Below are positions 26,660 through 37,870 of a DNA stretch of 64,000 nucleotides, one piece after another. Position 1 is the stretch's first letter; every line of letters begins with the position of its first letter. The notes under the pieces were generated by a model, which did no database searches, was not told the origin of the DNA, and saw only the letters and a program-made list of their open reading frames with translations. The position numbers were made by a program, and so were the translations under genes. This DNA comes from Gymnogyps californianus (Eukaryota > Chordata > Aves > Accipitriformes > Cathartidae), in NCBI RefSeq assembly GCF_018139145.2, contig NC_059478.1, positions 26,753,001 to 26,817,000 on the forward strand, written 5' to 3'.

Positions 26660-27833
26660 ATGAACGCGGCCGGCTTCCCCTGCCTGCGAGGCATGTGCAC
26701 GCTGCCGGCGCCCAGCCCCGCCGCCGCGGCCAGCCCCGGCTCCCCCGGGCCGCCCCGGGGTCTCCGCCCGCCGGCCAGGCGCCGCCGGTGAAGCCGGAGC
26801 CGCGGGGCGGTGGGGGCAGCCCTCCCCCCCCGCCGCCGCCGCCTCCCGAGGAACCGCCGACCCCCGCCGGGGGCCGCCGGAGGAAGCGGCCGGTGCAGCG
26901 GGGCAAACCCCCCTACTCCTACATCGCCCTCATCGCCATGGCCATCGCCAACGCCGCCGAGAGGAAGCTCACCTTGGGGGGCATCTACAAGTTCATCACT
27001 GAGCGCTTCCCCTTCTACCGGGAGAACCCCAAGAAGTGGCAGAACAGCATCCGCCACAACCTCACCCTCAACGACTGCTTCGTCAAGATCCCCGGGAACC
27101 CGGCCATCCCGGCAAGGGCAACTACTGGACGCTGGACCCGGCCGCAGAGGACATGTTCGACAATGGGAGCTTCCTGCGCCGGAGGAAGCGCTTCAAGCGC
27201 ACCGACATCACCACCTACCCTGGCTACATGCAAAACTCCAGCGCCTTCACGGCCCCACCCGCCGGCCGCCCCACAGCACCTACAGCACCCTACCCCAATG
27301 CCCTCTGCTCACCTGGCTACGGCCCCCAGCTCTCCAGCACCGTCTTCCACCCCTACACGGCCGGGGCAGCACCGCCGGCACAGCATCCCAGGATGTTCAG
27401 CATCGACAGCCTCATCAGCGGGCAGCAGGCCCTGCAGCCCTCGCCGCCCGCAGAGCTGGGCCACCCATCGCTGGGCTTGCCCGGGGCCGAGCTGGCTCCT
27501 GCCTGCTCAGCTGGCAGCTCCGAGCCTCCTTGCTTCCAGGCGCAGCCTGTCAGCCCCGGCTTGTTGGGCCGGGCTGGCCCCAACACCCTGGCTTACCCCT
27601 ACGCCGCCTCGCCCCCCCACCTGCCCGTGGCACAGGGCAGCTACTCACCTGGCAGCCCGCAGCTCTACGGGGCTCCCAACAGACTGGCCCTGCCGGCCAT
27701 GCGGCCCCCCGCCTGCGCCGAGCACGGCGAGCAGCTCCTGGGCCTCTCCACGTCGCCCCTCGGCCAGTTTGGCTCCAGCAACGCCTACATGAGGCAGCCC
27801 AATTTCCCCGCCGGTCTGGAGCGGTACATGTGA
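26660..27833 (+). CDS. FOXE3: Forkhead transcription factor FOXE3 (two frameshifts as given)
   Basis: Nuclear forkhead (winged-helix) regulator, known in vertebrates for lens epithelium development. It is a single exon. Allowing two one-base losses gives about 391 residues against 319 in human. The N-terminus begins [11 protein letters not shown], similar in pattern to the SGFPAL segment of human FOXE3. Proline-rich linkers and a VKPEP motif follow. The forkhead domain is near residues 83-181, from KPPYSYIAL through recognition helix [15 protein letters not shown] (NLTLNDCF is typical of FOXE) to RRRKRFKR. An eh1-like FSIDSLIS is near 247-254, and the C-terminus [16 protein letters not shown] parallels the human FOXE3 ending, not that of FOXE1. 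Break 1 lies before the in-frame TGA at 26789, possibly at the C/G run 26753-26760. Break 2 is at the C run 27090-27093. The start ATG (26660) has a weak Kozak context; ATG 26693 is an alternative. Identity is firm; the exact N-terminus is not. Confidence 0.93.
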
Positions 27834-28300
27834 TGGGGTTGAGGGGGGCTTGGCTGGATATCCCCAGGCTCCCACGAGCATCTCTGGACACGCAGGCTTC
27901 TCCCCGCTGTGGGGATCGGCTGGGGTGGGGTCGGGGGTCCCCGGCCTCTGGCTGTGTGCGGACACACACCTGCAGGGGGACCTAACTCTTCTCAGCTTAT
28001 TTTTAACTGGAGGCAAGGTGATCTATTTTTCTGCCCCATCCCCTCCTGGAAAAGGTGCTCTCTGGCTGCATCTGCCAGGCAGGCCTCCCCATGCCTGGGG
28101 GGTGTCCCTTCTGCACAGCCCGACCCCGGGGATGCCATCTGTGGCAGGGCACCCTGGGGCACCCCGGGGCGAGGAGGAGCACACCCAGAAGGTGGGTGCG
28201 TGGTGTAGCATGCAGGAACTGTCTCACAAATGGGCTTTCTCCTCTCTTCCCTGGGTGCCTCCTGTGTAACTGGAATAAAAGTTATCAAAAAAACCCCCAC
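27834..28300 (+). other. FOXE3 3' UTR (probable)
   Basis: The stretch runs from the FOXE3 stop codon to the first AATAAA, with the cleavage site expected 15-25 bases later. Open frames here are remnants of GC-rich sequence. Longer isoforms using signals at 28438 or 28836 are possible. Confidence 0.55.
28274..28279 (+). terminator. Polyadenylation signal AATAAA, probable for FOXE3
   Basis: First canonical AATAAA after the FOXE3 stop, 441 bp downstream of it. Further AATAAA hexamers at 28438-28443 and 28836-28841 could serve longer transcripts. Confidence 0.6.
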
Positions 28301-29694
28301 TAAACTAATTTACTAGATTTTAAATGAATATTTAAGATGTTTATCATTTCCTTCCCTTGTAGGAAAAAAACCCGCCCTGACTACTTCTTTTTACTATTTT
28401 TAAAAATAACTTTTATCGTTAGAAAGGACTTTTTTAAAATAAAGCTTTTCCTTCCAACATGTCCAGTGCTGCCGTTCCTCTGGCTCCGGCCGGACCTTGG
28501 CGAGAGGAAATTATCAGTCTTGTAACCGGTGGGAGACAGACTCGTGCTGCTGTTGTCACACTGCCACGTCTTACATTTTTAGTGACACTTTCTAAAGCTG
28601 TCTATTTTATTATGATTTTTTAAAAAGCGAATTGTAACTAACCACTGCCGGGCCATGTGAAAGCTGCAATAGGTTCTCCGTCACCTGCAAGGTTTGCCCA
28701 CGCAGCTCTTACTGGACTTGACGGTTTCCATTTGCGTGGCAGGGAATGCATCTTCCCTCCAAGGAATCCCTTGGAGGTGAAATTCTGATTTAGCACGTCA
28801 AATTAGGAGATCATAGCTTTCCTTTCTAGCAACAAAATAAATTAAAATTCCAACCTGTTCACTGCCCAGACTGCTGCTTTTTATTTACAGGACTGCCAGC
28901 CAGACGGTCTCACCAGGTTTGAAGGCAGAATTCCCTATCCTCGGATTTAGCTTTTTTTAATTTAAACATCCTCCAAGTAAAAGTAACAAGCTAGGGTTTC
29001 TCCCCTGTTTTTCAAGGGTGTCCTCTGAAGCAGAGCAGTCTCTCATAGTCCCTATTGCACCTTCCTCCTGCTTAAGGAGGACTTGGATGTCAGTTGAGCT
29101 TTGGTGCAAAACTGAGCATCTCATTCCCCAGCCGCTGGTCAGGACCGAAAGCTGGGTGTACAGGTGGGTACGCAAGGAGTCAGCTTTTGCCCACAGCTTG
29201 GGAGCATGTGGCTTTTCATTCTTTTATCCCATGTGTTCTATAGAAACTGAGAGTGGGGTTACTATGAGAGAGGAGAGAAGAAAATGCTTTTTTCCTCTTG
29301 GCCTCCATAAAATTGGGGCTTCATCTGTCTCTAAAAACTGGCCTAGCTCTGGATTGCTGGCTTCGGCTGAGCTGCTGGGCTCTGGGTCTCCTCTCTGGTC
29401 CCTCCAACTTCACCTTTTCAGCTTTCACACTGGTCCCAGCAGCAGCTTCTGTGCTTCTCCCTTAGTGATAGCCCTGCTTGGAAAGGGTGTTGTGAAAAAA
29501 CTTACCCCTTAAAATACTTTGGCTCTCTACATAAGGTATCTATAGACAGAGATCTTCTATCTAATGAAAGTTTGCAAAGTGCCATTCCTGCCCGTAACAT
29601 ACCGTCTGTATAGATGGACTTGGGGTATGCTGAAATAATTGCTTGCAAGGACGGTCAGTAGAAAGGACACTTGCCATAGCTCACATTCGTTCCC

Positions 29695-29765
29695 GGGGCC
29701 TGATCCTGCAATGTTTTGCAAACAAAAGCACTTTTGAAGTCTTGCCTAAGTATGCAGGGGGTCAG
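29695..29765. repeat. Ancient amniote repeat fragment
   Basis: GGGGCCTGATCCTGCAATG, followed by 'tttgcaaacaaaagcac' and 'agtcttgcctaagtatgcaggggg', resembles a widespread sauropsid repeat beginning 'gggcctgatcctgcaaag'. I do not remember its formal name with confidence. Confidence 0.4.
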
Positions 29766-30579
29766 AGCCAGACACATGCCCGAAGCGCTGGGTCTGCCAG
29801 CTTCCCTCCAGCATCGCTGGGCACCGGGCTGGGACTCTGCTGGGTTTGCACCACGAGCAGAAGGGTTGCTGAGGTAGGGGAGAACCAAGTACTGGCGTGA
29901 AAGGAAAACTATGTTGGGTGGAGGGGGTGGGCAGGAGATGCTGTGGTTCTGCCTGAGTGAGATGTACCGGGAAGAGGTGGCCAAGCTGGGACATCTCAGA
30001 CCAGGCTGAGCCTGCTCCTCCCCGGCCACCCTGGAGACCTGCAGGAGCAGGGAGCCGGCGTCGGAAAGGGCTCTCCAAGTTCCTGGTATCTCTGGGTGTT
30101 AACTCAAGTGCTGGTGGAGCCAGGGGGGCTCAGGGTGCCTGAAGGGCTGGGCTGTGGCTTGCTCCTGTCCCCCAGCCACCTGCGCCCTCCTGCCACAGGG
30201 CTCTCTGGAGAGCAGCACTCAGCTCCAGATCTGGGGGGGGGGTCTGCAGGAGACCCACCTCACCCCTGTGCCTGTGCAAGAGGGCTCTCTTCAGCCAAGG
30301 GGGCTCTGGCATGGAGCAAGAGTCACCACAGTGGACTGGATCCCCGAAAACCTGGCTCAGAGAGAGCGGCCGACCCTATCCTGGTGTGTCGGGACAAACC
30401 CTGGTGTGCAGTGTTGGGTTGCACATCTTCGCAGGGCCCCGTATCTTCCCATCTGCCAGACAGCCCCAGCCCAGAGCCCCCTGCAAGTGGCAATAAACCA
30501 GCCTCACCGCGGGCCTTACGCTGCCAAACAAGCTGGAAAGCACAGGGAACAGACCCCTTTTCTTCTTTTTCCTGTAGAT

Positions 30580-30965
30580 ATTAATCCCCACACGAACAAA
30601 CCTCTGGCAACTTGTATTGTGATTGTCATTAAACTAATGCCTTAAGAGTGTCTTCTTGGTTAACTTAATGTATCCCAACCAGGCTTTTAAGCTTTCATTT
30701 CAAAGCTTTGTTTACAGTTAGGGTGACTCTAGCAAATGAGTAGGATTAAAGTGTCATGTAAAGCATGAGCCTTGCTGGGACAGAGTAGTTTTAAGCTTTG
30801 TAAAGTTTATACCTGAGCCCTTCATTTGTTTTAGTGTCTTTTCGATGTCCCTGGTTAGTGAATAAGAGGGATTTGAATGAAACAGGAGTAATTATCACCC
30901 AGATTTCGGTTGTGAAACCAAGTCTCCTTTGAAATCCTCCCCTCTTTATTTAGGGAGTTTAGGGA
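30580..30965. promoter_or_regulatory. Candidate non-coding regulatory block downstream of FOXE3
   Basis: A non-repetitive AT-rich stretch contains an OTX/bicoid-type TTAATCCCC site near 30581, several TTAA/TAAT homeodomain half sites and TTTGTTTAC near 30707-30715 (forkhead-type on the reverse strand). It lies about 2.7 kb after FOXE3. Enhancer function is inferred from composition only. Confidence 0.2.
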
Positions 30966-31922
30966 ATATTAAGTAATGGCAGTCATAACTATCTCGATCT
31001 TGCTCACACAAAAGCCAGAGGCAAAACTTCCTTTGCTCTCCAAGACTGTGGAATGAACGCCATCCTTCAGGGTGATGGCCAGAGGTCCTCTGGACATCCC
31101 ACGGTGGGCAGAGCCCCGTCTTGAGCCCGCTAGATGCAGAGCGGGGTTGGAGTTGATCCCGAGCACCAAAGAGATTTGGGTGGCGATCTGGGCTATCGCC
31201 AAGGCAGTCTGACTTCTCAGGGAATGGCCCTTTGCAAATCAGGCTGAATTCAGATCTCTCAGGCTGCACGTTCAGAAACAAATAACCAAAATGAGCTGCC
31301 ACTTTGAAAAAGATGCTTGTTTTCCTCTGGGAAATACTGGCTGCCCAGGGAGGACCAACCGAGCTGCCGTGTCTGCCTGTGTGCAACAGCGTTCTGCTTG
31401 TTTCATGCTTGTACCACCTTCCTACAGCTTCCCCACAGGTTAAAACAAGCAATAAGAAATGCTCTTTCCAGCTGATATTCCCAAGCTATACATAATGTTT
31501 TCCATCCGGTTGCAAACAAACACGGCATTAGCTGAAATTTTAGTTGAAGCACATTTCCTGAAGAACTTGTTGGTCCCTCTGGTAGTATTAGATTTTGTCT
31601 GGATGCTGCCAGCTGTCTGCTGGCCATCCCAGTGTTGGAAATTTTATGCCATAACTAGCTTTTATTCTGTGCAATGCTTTGCCCTTTGCAAATACATGGC
31701 TTGACGACAGTCAGCGGTGTCTCTTTGAGGTCAAGACTGAGTCAGTAAAGTCAGCTGGTGATGGGGAGATGGGGAGATGGGCAGTGGGTACAGTGGGACC
31801 GGCTGAGATTGGCTTTGCCAGCTGATAATGAGTTTTTAATAAATTAATGTCTGAGAGTCAGCACTGCCCAAGCTCTGAGCTACGTCGCAGGGTGCTGGGG
31901 GTCTGTCATCGCCTCTGCTACG

Positions 31923-31967
31923 TTATATTCGGGTCCTTTATATTTGGGTCCTTCTTATTCGGGCAGG
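31923..31967. repeat. Short tandem repeat, 3 x 15 bp
   Basis: Units 31923-31937 (TTATATTCGGGTCCT), 31938-31952 (TTATATTTGGGTCCT) and 31953-31967 (TCTTATTCGGGCAGG) are adjacent; the third is diverged. Confidence 0.75.
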
Positions 31968-33999
31968 AGTGGGTGATGCAGCCGTTGTGTTTGAACAGGG
32001 CCAGAGCAACACTACCCTCCGCCGCTTTACCCCACGGGTGTAATGCTCCGGCGTGGCGGGGGTGACAGGGGCGAGGTGGCCCGGGGTGCCAGCCGCCGTG
32101 CTCAGGCCAACACTGACCTCCAGTGGAAAGCCCTGGGAAGCCGCTCCCGGCCCCCGCCATGGGCCCAGGGACCGGGGGGGGCTCAGCATGTACCGGCAGC
32201 GTCCCGGCCTTTGGGGTCTGTCCTGTTCACGGCTGCGTGGGGAAGGGCAGGACATCGTGGAAGTTTGGGGTACGGTCAGGATGAGAACCGGGTGAGGCTC
32301 GTTCAGGGAGGGTCGTTATTAAACACAGTGGGCTGGATGCAACCTCCAGGCTGGGAAATCCCTGAAACACCAATTACTGACTCTGGGAAGATTTCAGAGA
32401 GGAAGGATTTCCCTGGCTATACCCTCTTTTACCCTTTTCCTAAGCATCCGCTGCAGGCCACCGCTGGGGACAGGATACAGGGCTGGATGGCGCTGGCTGT
32501 CCCCCTGCAGCTCTTCTCCCTAGAGTGAAAACAGGGAGACAAGTGGAAGCACAGCGAGAATCTGGGCCCTTGATCAAAGGTGAGGGGGCAGTGATGAAGG
32601 AGCACTTGTCTGCAGCAGCCAGCCTCATTGGCAGCCTGACTTTGTGTCTGAAATGTGCTATGCGGTGTATTTGAATGGCAGAGCTGGGGGCTGGTCTGGC
32701 TCTTACAGCACCCGAGAAGCAAGGCTGCGGTTAGGCAGCAAAGTGGCAGAGCCTGAGCATTGGCAGCGTAACACCTAGAAGCTCTTGGGAGAGCATCCAA
32801 GGTCCATTCATTTCATGGTCTTTGTACTGGGACTGCTGAAGTGGTTACACTGCAACAGTTGGTTTTATGCATGCGTTGAATCAACCGTGCCATCCCAACG
32901 CCAACAAGCAGCCCTGGCTTGTGGCACCTCAGGGTGCTGCATGGAGGAAGGATGCACCTGAGCCAGTTACGTACGTGCCTGGGAGAATTTCATTTTCCAT
33001 TTGCATCGGCTCTGCTGAGTCAAAGGAAGCAGTGTACGATGTCTGCAGAGAATGGGCCCAACTGTCTCAGACATTTTGGGTGCTTTCTATCTGCACCACA
33101 AACATCTCTACTCGGTTTTAAAACTCCTTCTGCTGACCAGGTGTTGGAAACCAAGCCCAGCCTGTAGATCCATTTTCAGGAGGCTCCAAGCGGCCTAACC
33201 TGGCTGGCAAAAAAGGATCTCAAAAAGCACAAAATTGTCGAAGCACACTGTCACTGGCCATCCTGGCTCTTTGCTCAGAGCAGGCCATGGGTTTCAGCAG
33301 AGGAATTAATTCACCAGTGCAGGTCAGGCCAACCCAGGTCTTGGTTATATCCTTTTCAGATGTTCCCTGCTTGAAAGACAAGAGACTGAGTAATGCTAAG
33401 GGGACTCTGCTGTGCCACATTATTTTCAGTTTCAAAAAGATGCTTCACATGGAGCTGTAACTCCTCTGAGCGTCCCATCCAGCACTCGTCCACAGCAGAG
33501 ATGTGTTTGCCAGTGGGAGAACAGGAGGCTGCTGAACTGATCTCATTGTTTGGAGTCTTTACCCTCAAGAAATCACAAGTTTTGCCATCCCAAAGACACA
33601 ATTAGGGAACATTTTCCTGCCAGACCCCAAACACATCCCAGCACAGCTACGCATTCCCTACATTGTATGGAGATGGCAAAACTGGCCACTTGGCCAAGAT
33701 GGTCCCTTCAAGTCACCACGGAAGTGATGGAAATGGAGTATGGTTTTGCCTCCTGCACCGTAGCCAGCACCCACGAGGTGGCAGCCAGGTGACACCCTGG
33801 CCAAGACCCTGCAGCCCACCCTCAGCTCTCCTGCCCAGACCCCACCAGCCGCAGACCCTCTCCAAGCAACATTTACTTCTCCCTGGCTACTTATTGTTAG
33901 GTTTTCCGCAGTGTTGGTTTAAGCGTGTATCCATCTTCCCCCAGCTCGAAGCCCTTTCTTTCCAGGCTGTCTGCTGCTTGGATTCTCCCCGGGCTGATG

Positions 34000-34175
34000 C
34001 TCACCCTCTAAGTATAATTGCAATACAAAGTAGTTTCAGAATAGCATGCAATAGCGGCTAATTATTTGGAACAATTATACATAACAAAGACAGAGCCAAG
34101 CAGCAAGAGGGCTTAATTGTCTGGCCAAGCATGAAATAGCACAGGATTATCGCTAACAGGGGGAGGGGAGGCAAC
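34000..34175. promoter_or_regulatory. Candidate enhancer with clustered homeodomain and SOX-type sites
   Basis: Within about 60 bp lie TAATTA (34059-34064), AACAAT (34070-34075), AACAAAG (34083-34089) and, a little further on, TTAATTG (34113-34119). The block is AT-rich, non-coding and has no repeat signature. The motif cluster is directly visible; enhancer function is inference. Confidence 0.3.
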
Positions 34176-34354
34176 AGAGGAGAATTGCCCCATAGAATAG
34201 GCAAGAATCCAGACTACTCGGGAAGGCAAAGTTTATTGAAGAACTTGAAAATTCCCCTTTGAAGCATCTTCTGAGATGCCAGAGAAGACATGAAAAGGAT
34301 AATGACCCAGAATATGGGCTTAAGGCACAAATCCCTGCACTGACAGACTCCAGG

Positions 34355-34470
34355 CCTGCAGACGCTTAAGCACATGCTTAAATTTTAAGCACATGAGTAG
34401 TCCCCTTTGACGGCTCACGTGCTTAGAGCTAAGCTCAGGCATAAGTGTTTGTAGGATTGGAGCCCAGATT
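34355..34470. repeat. Ancient amniote repeat with near-palindromic core
   Basis: Phrases CTTAAGCACATGCTTAAATT, TTAAGCACATGAGTAGTCCC, CTCACGTGCTTAGAGCTAAG and AAGTGTTTGTAGGATTGGAG follow a sauropsid/amniote repeat I know as 'aagcacatgcttaa...gagtagtcccattgac...cacgtgcttaaagttaagc...aagtgctttgctggattggggcc'. I do not know its database name with certainty. The copy is diverged but all phrases are in order. Confidence 0.6.
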
Positions 34471-36029
34471 TTTATTACAGCTAGGCTCTTCTCGGTAATG
34501 ACAGGAAATAAGAGACTTATAAAGTGCACAAGCTCCTAGGGCAATGCTGCGGAGCCCTTCGCTCCATGCGAGTGGCGAGCGCCTGCGATGAGCCATGGGA
34601 ACATCCATGCCTTTCCTCCCTGCCACGGAGCAGGGGGACAACAACTGTGTGGGTAGTGAGAGCAGCATCTCCAAGACATGGGTTAGGAGTCGGGCCTAAG
34701 AGCCCACAGGTGTGGGGGGAGAAGAAGGTGAGGAGGGTGCAAAATGGAAACAGGATTGCTGTTAAAAGCAAAAAGGTGCTGTGGACGTTGCTGGGGTTCA
34801 GCCTTTCTTTGGAGCACCAGAGAGCACCATTTTGGAGAGCTTCTGAGATGGTGGGAAAAGTGGGAATAATCTTCACTAAAAAAAAGTGAAGAAAATATAA
34901 AAAAAATCCTGCAAAGTATAAGCAAATCAATGCAATAACAGCTCCTCTCCAAATATTCTTTGCTTAAGCATGCACCTGCTTTTTCTGCAGAATAAGGTTT
35001 CTCTCATGTGAGATCTTCCCTGCTCTTTCTCCACCTCTGAGGGTTTTTTTGCAAGGCTTCCCATTTTCACAAGACAGCTACCTGCTGGGCAGTAGCACTT
35101 GTACCTCTGCTTGGACCTAGATCACTGTTTTTCAATTATCTTTAGGGCTGGAAGGATTTGTTTTTGTTAGTGGGACAACAGCCTTGTGCTGGTGACTGCA
35201 GATGTGCTATTCACTGGTAGTGATAGGGGTAGAAAAAGTGGAAGGTGTGGGATACAGATGCTGTGGGCTTCGGTGGGCTGACTCTGACCACAGGAGGGTG
35301 AGACCTGTGGTACCTGCTGTCCCACGTGCTCCCACATCGCATGTCCCAGACCTACAACGATGCCTGAAGGTTTGGATGAGGGTGCCCATGACAGCAGCAA
35401 CATATGAGAGCAGTCCAGCCTGGGAAGTTAGCCGTGAAGCAGATCTTTCCTTAGGAAAAGTGAGTGGACATGTGGATCTGCCCCATGGGAGGCCAGACTC
35501 CCATCCCCACCGCTGGGCTGTACCCTGCCCACCCATATCAGCCCCCCAGGGGCTCTGCAGGGCTGTGCTTCACAGGGTGGGAGCTGCTGGTGGAGGAGGT
35601 GACCCTGCCACTGCCACTGTTAGTGCACCTGGGCCCTCACCTATGGCTCAGGCATTGGCACCCATAGGTCCAGGACTGCTGCTGGCAGCCACTGGAGGGC
35701 ATTATATGATACATACAGCCTTCTTATCCTGCGATATGTGCAACCTCCTTACCTTTCTCAGAGGCAGACATGGTAGAGAGCATGTGCTATGGAAACACAC
35801 ACATTGCCTTCTCCTCCTTTACATCCAAACGGCCATACCAGGGGGGCTGGGCAGCTGACATCGCCTATGGGGAAGGGACAGACCAGCGTGTGCCAGCATG
35901 GGCTGGGATGGCCCTCAAGAGCTCCAGACCTTCCTGAGCCTCCCCGATGCCTCGGCACATGACCAGCCTGCCGCGATGTGCCTGTGCAGCAGCTCGGAGC
36001 AGCAGGGCACGGATGGAGGATTTTCTCTG

Positions 36030-36130
36030 GAGCCAGAGGTTAATTATGCTTTATTGGATAATTTTCAGCTGCCAGTCCTGGCAATAAAGGGGATTTCCTC
36101 TAGATGGCACGCTTATCTCTGCACTGGGAG
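36030..36130. promoter_or_regulatory. Candidate regulatory block with homeodomain-type sites
   Basis: TTAATTA (36040-36046), TTTATTGG, GGATAATTTT and CAATAAAG follow one another within about 50 bp of otherwise GC-balanced DNA. They resemble HOX/homeodomain sites. The function is unproven. Confidence 0.2.
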
Positions 36131-37853
36131 GGAAGCCCTACCAGCCTGCTTCCCCTGCAGGACCCCAGCGACGTATTTTCAGGGAGCAGATAACTTATCC
36201 CAACGCCTCATGCCCTCTTGTAACACAATTTTAACGCTCAATATCTAGACTATGCAAAAGCCTGGAAAGTGATAATAAGACAAAGGCATTTTGTAATGAG
36301 CGTTGGTGGGATCCGGTTAGCTGGGTGATGCTGAGTATCCATCCTGCAGAAGTCAGGTCTTTCCAAGTAACTTAAAGCCAGATGTGAAACATCAGCCTTT
36401 CCTTCAGCAGCCCTCAGTGTCGTTTCTTCTATCCGAGCGATGCAGCTTCCTCTTCCCAGCAAGAATAAGCAGAGGCTCACCTGCAGTAAGTGAAAGAAGG
36501 GGAGATGTGTGTGTATATGAAACTTCAACACCCCCAGAGTGCCTGGATTAATTTTAATCTGTGTGCTGACAGGCTTTCCCTCTCTTGCCTCTGTGCAGCT
36601 CAGGGCAGCAATTTCTTCTGGTGGTTTGAAGAAAGGGGCAGAAGTTCACACCGGTCTGGAGATGCTGGGGATGGGTTCCTTGTGTGTCCCTTTTACCTAC
36701 TGTGCACTGCAGAGCATGTATTTTATAGAGATGGAGAACTGTCCCTTGCAGCCACACTGACGCTGCCACAAAGTCAGGCTCGGATGTGCCAGGACTATGT
36801 GTTCCAGTGCACAAAGCAGGGATTAGCTTTGGGTTCTGGACCTGAAGGAAGGAGCTGCTGGGGTGTGCAAGTGCCAGAGCCGGTCTGTGGGGTGAAGCTG
36901 TGACCTGGGGGAGATGCAGTGGAGGAATTGGCATCTGCAGCTGTACGCTGGCGAGGCAACGGAGCTGAGATTCACCCTTCTGTGCAGATTCAGCCCCAGA
37001 CTATTACAGTGATGCCTGTAATACTTTGCCTTTGATATTTTTTTTACCTGGCTGTCCTTCACTAGATAAGGGGACAGGGTTAAGGGGTTTGGCTCTGCCT
37101 CTGCTTCTCTGCATGGGTGAAATACTTCACCTCCCTCCCCATACTTTAGGTTACAAACTTTTTCCCTCTGTTTATTCAGCTCCTTCCCAAGACGGGAACA
37201 GAGAAAAGGAACCCTGCGCTATATTCCTGTGCAGTAGCAACATCACAGCCTCCAGCTGACTGAAGCAAAGTCTTATTTGAGGTCAAGAGGCAAAATATAT
37301 CTATGAACCTGTTTGCAAGGCAGATCTGTAGGTATTGGCATGTATATGCAGGGCTGATTTTTTACAAGGATACAGCAGATTCACCCCAACCTGATCCCCA
37401 GCTGGAGATTGCTGGATACTTCCAGATGCAAAGACTCCTATCTCCAGCCATTTACTACAGGCAGAAAAAAATAAAAAAGTCAAACACTTTTTCTCCCAAT
37501 CAAGCTATATACCAGCAATTTTCCACCTTCTCTGTAATTTCCTCCTTTGAAGGCCTTCTCTCTGTATTGCTCCTGGCCCCCAAGCTGGTCCTCAGCTGGC
37601 ATTTCTGGCAGTAGCAGACTTCAGCGAATTCAGTGGGTGAGGTGGGCACTTGGGCTGCTGAACCACTGAATGCAGAGAACTCGGCAGCAGGGGTTTCCTG
37701 GGCACGTTTGACATGATCAGATGCTAACATGGAAAACCTGGACTTGGAAACCTCATCATGAGTTTCTATACCCTTGTGAATCTAGCCATTTATTTAGGTT
37801 CTTGCACTGGTGCACCCACTTTTGGAAAATCTGATTCCCTCCCACATATGTTT

Positions 37854-37870
37854 CCCCCCCCCCCCCCCCC
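37854..37870. repeat. Poly-C homopolymer (17)
   Basis: Uninterrupted run of 17 C. Its length is likely to be imprecise in the assembly. Confidence 0.9.

Larger units (their letters stand above)
25680..27960. promoter_or_regulatory. CpG island spanning the FOXE3 promoter and coding region
   Basis: CpG dinucleotides and GC rise sharply near 25.7 kb, peak across 26.0-27.0 kb and fall after the FOXE3 stop codon. The island covers the TATA box, 5' UTR and whole single-exon coding region, as is usual for forkhead developmental genes. The limits are judged by eye. Confidence 0.85.

Noticed and set aside
26239..27057. Long - strand open frame (272 codons) opposite FOXE3
   Set aside because: Antisense shadow of the CpG island and forkhead coding DNA; glycine/arginine-rich low complexity.
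26660..27833. FOXE1 instead of FOXE3
   Set aside because: The C-terminus (AGLERYM), the FSIDSLI motif and the adjacency to FOXD2 fit FOXE3. FOXE1 has a polyalanine tract and a different ending.
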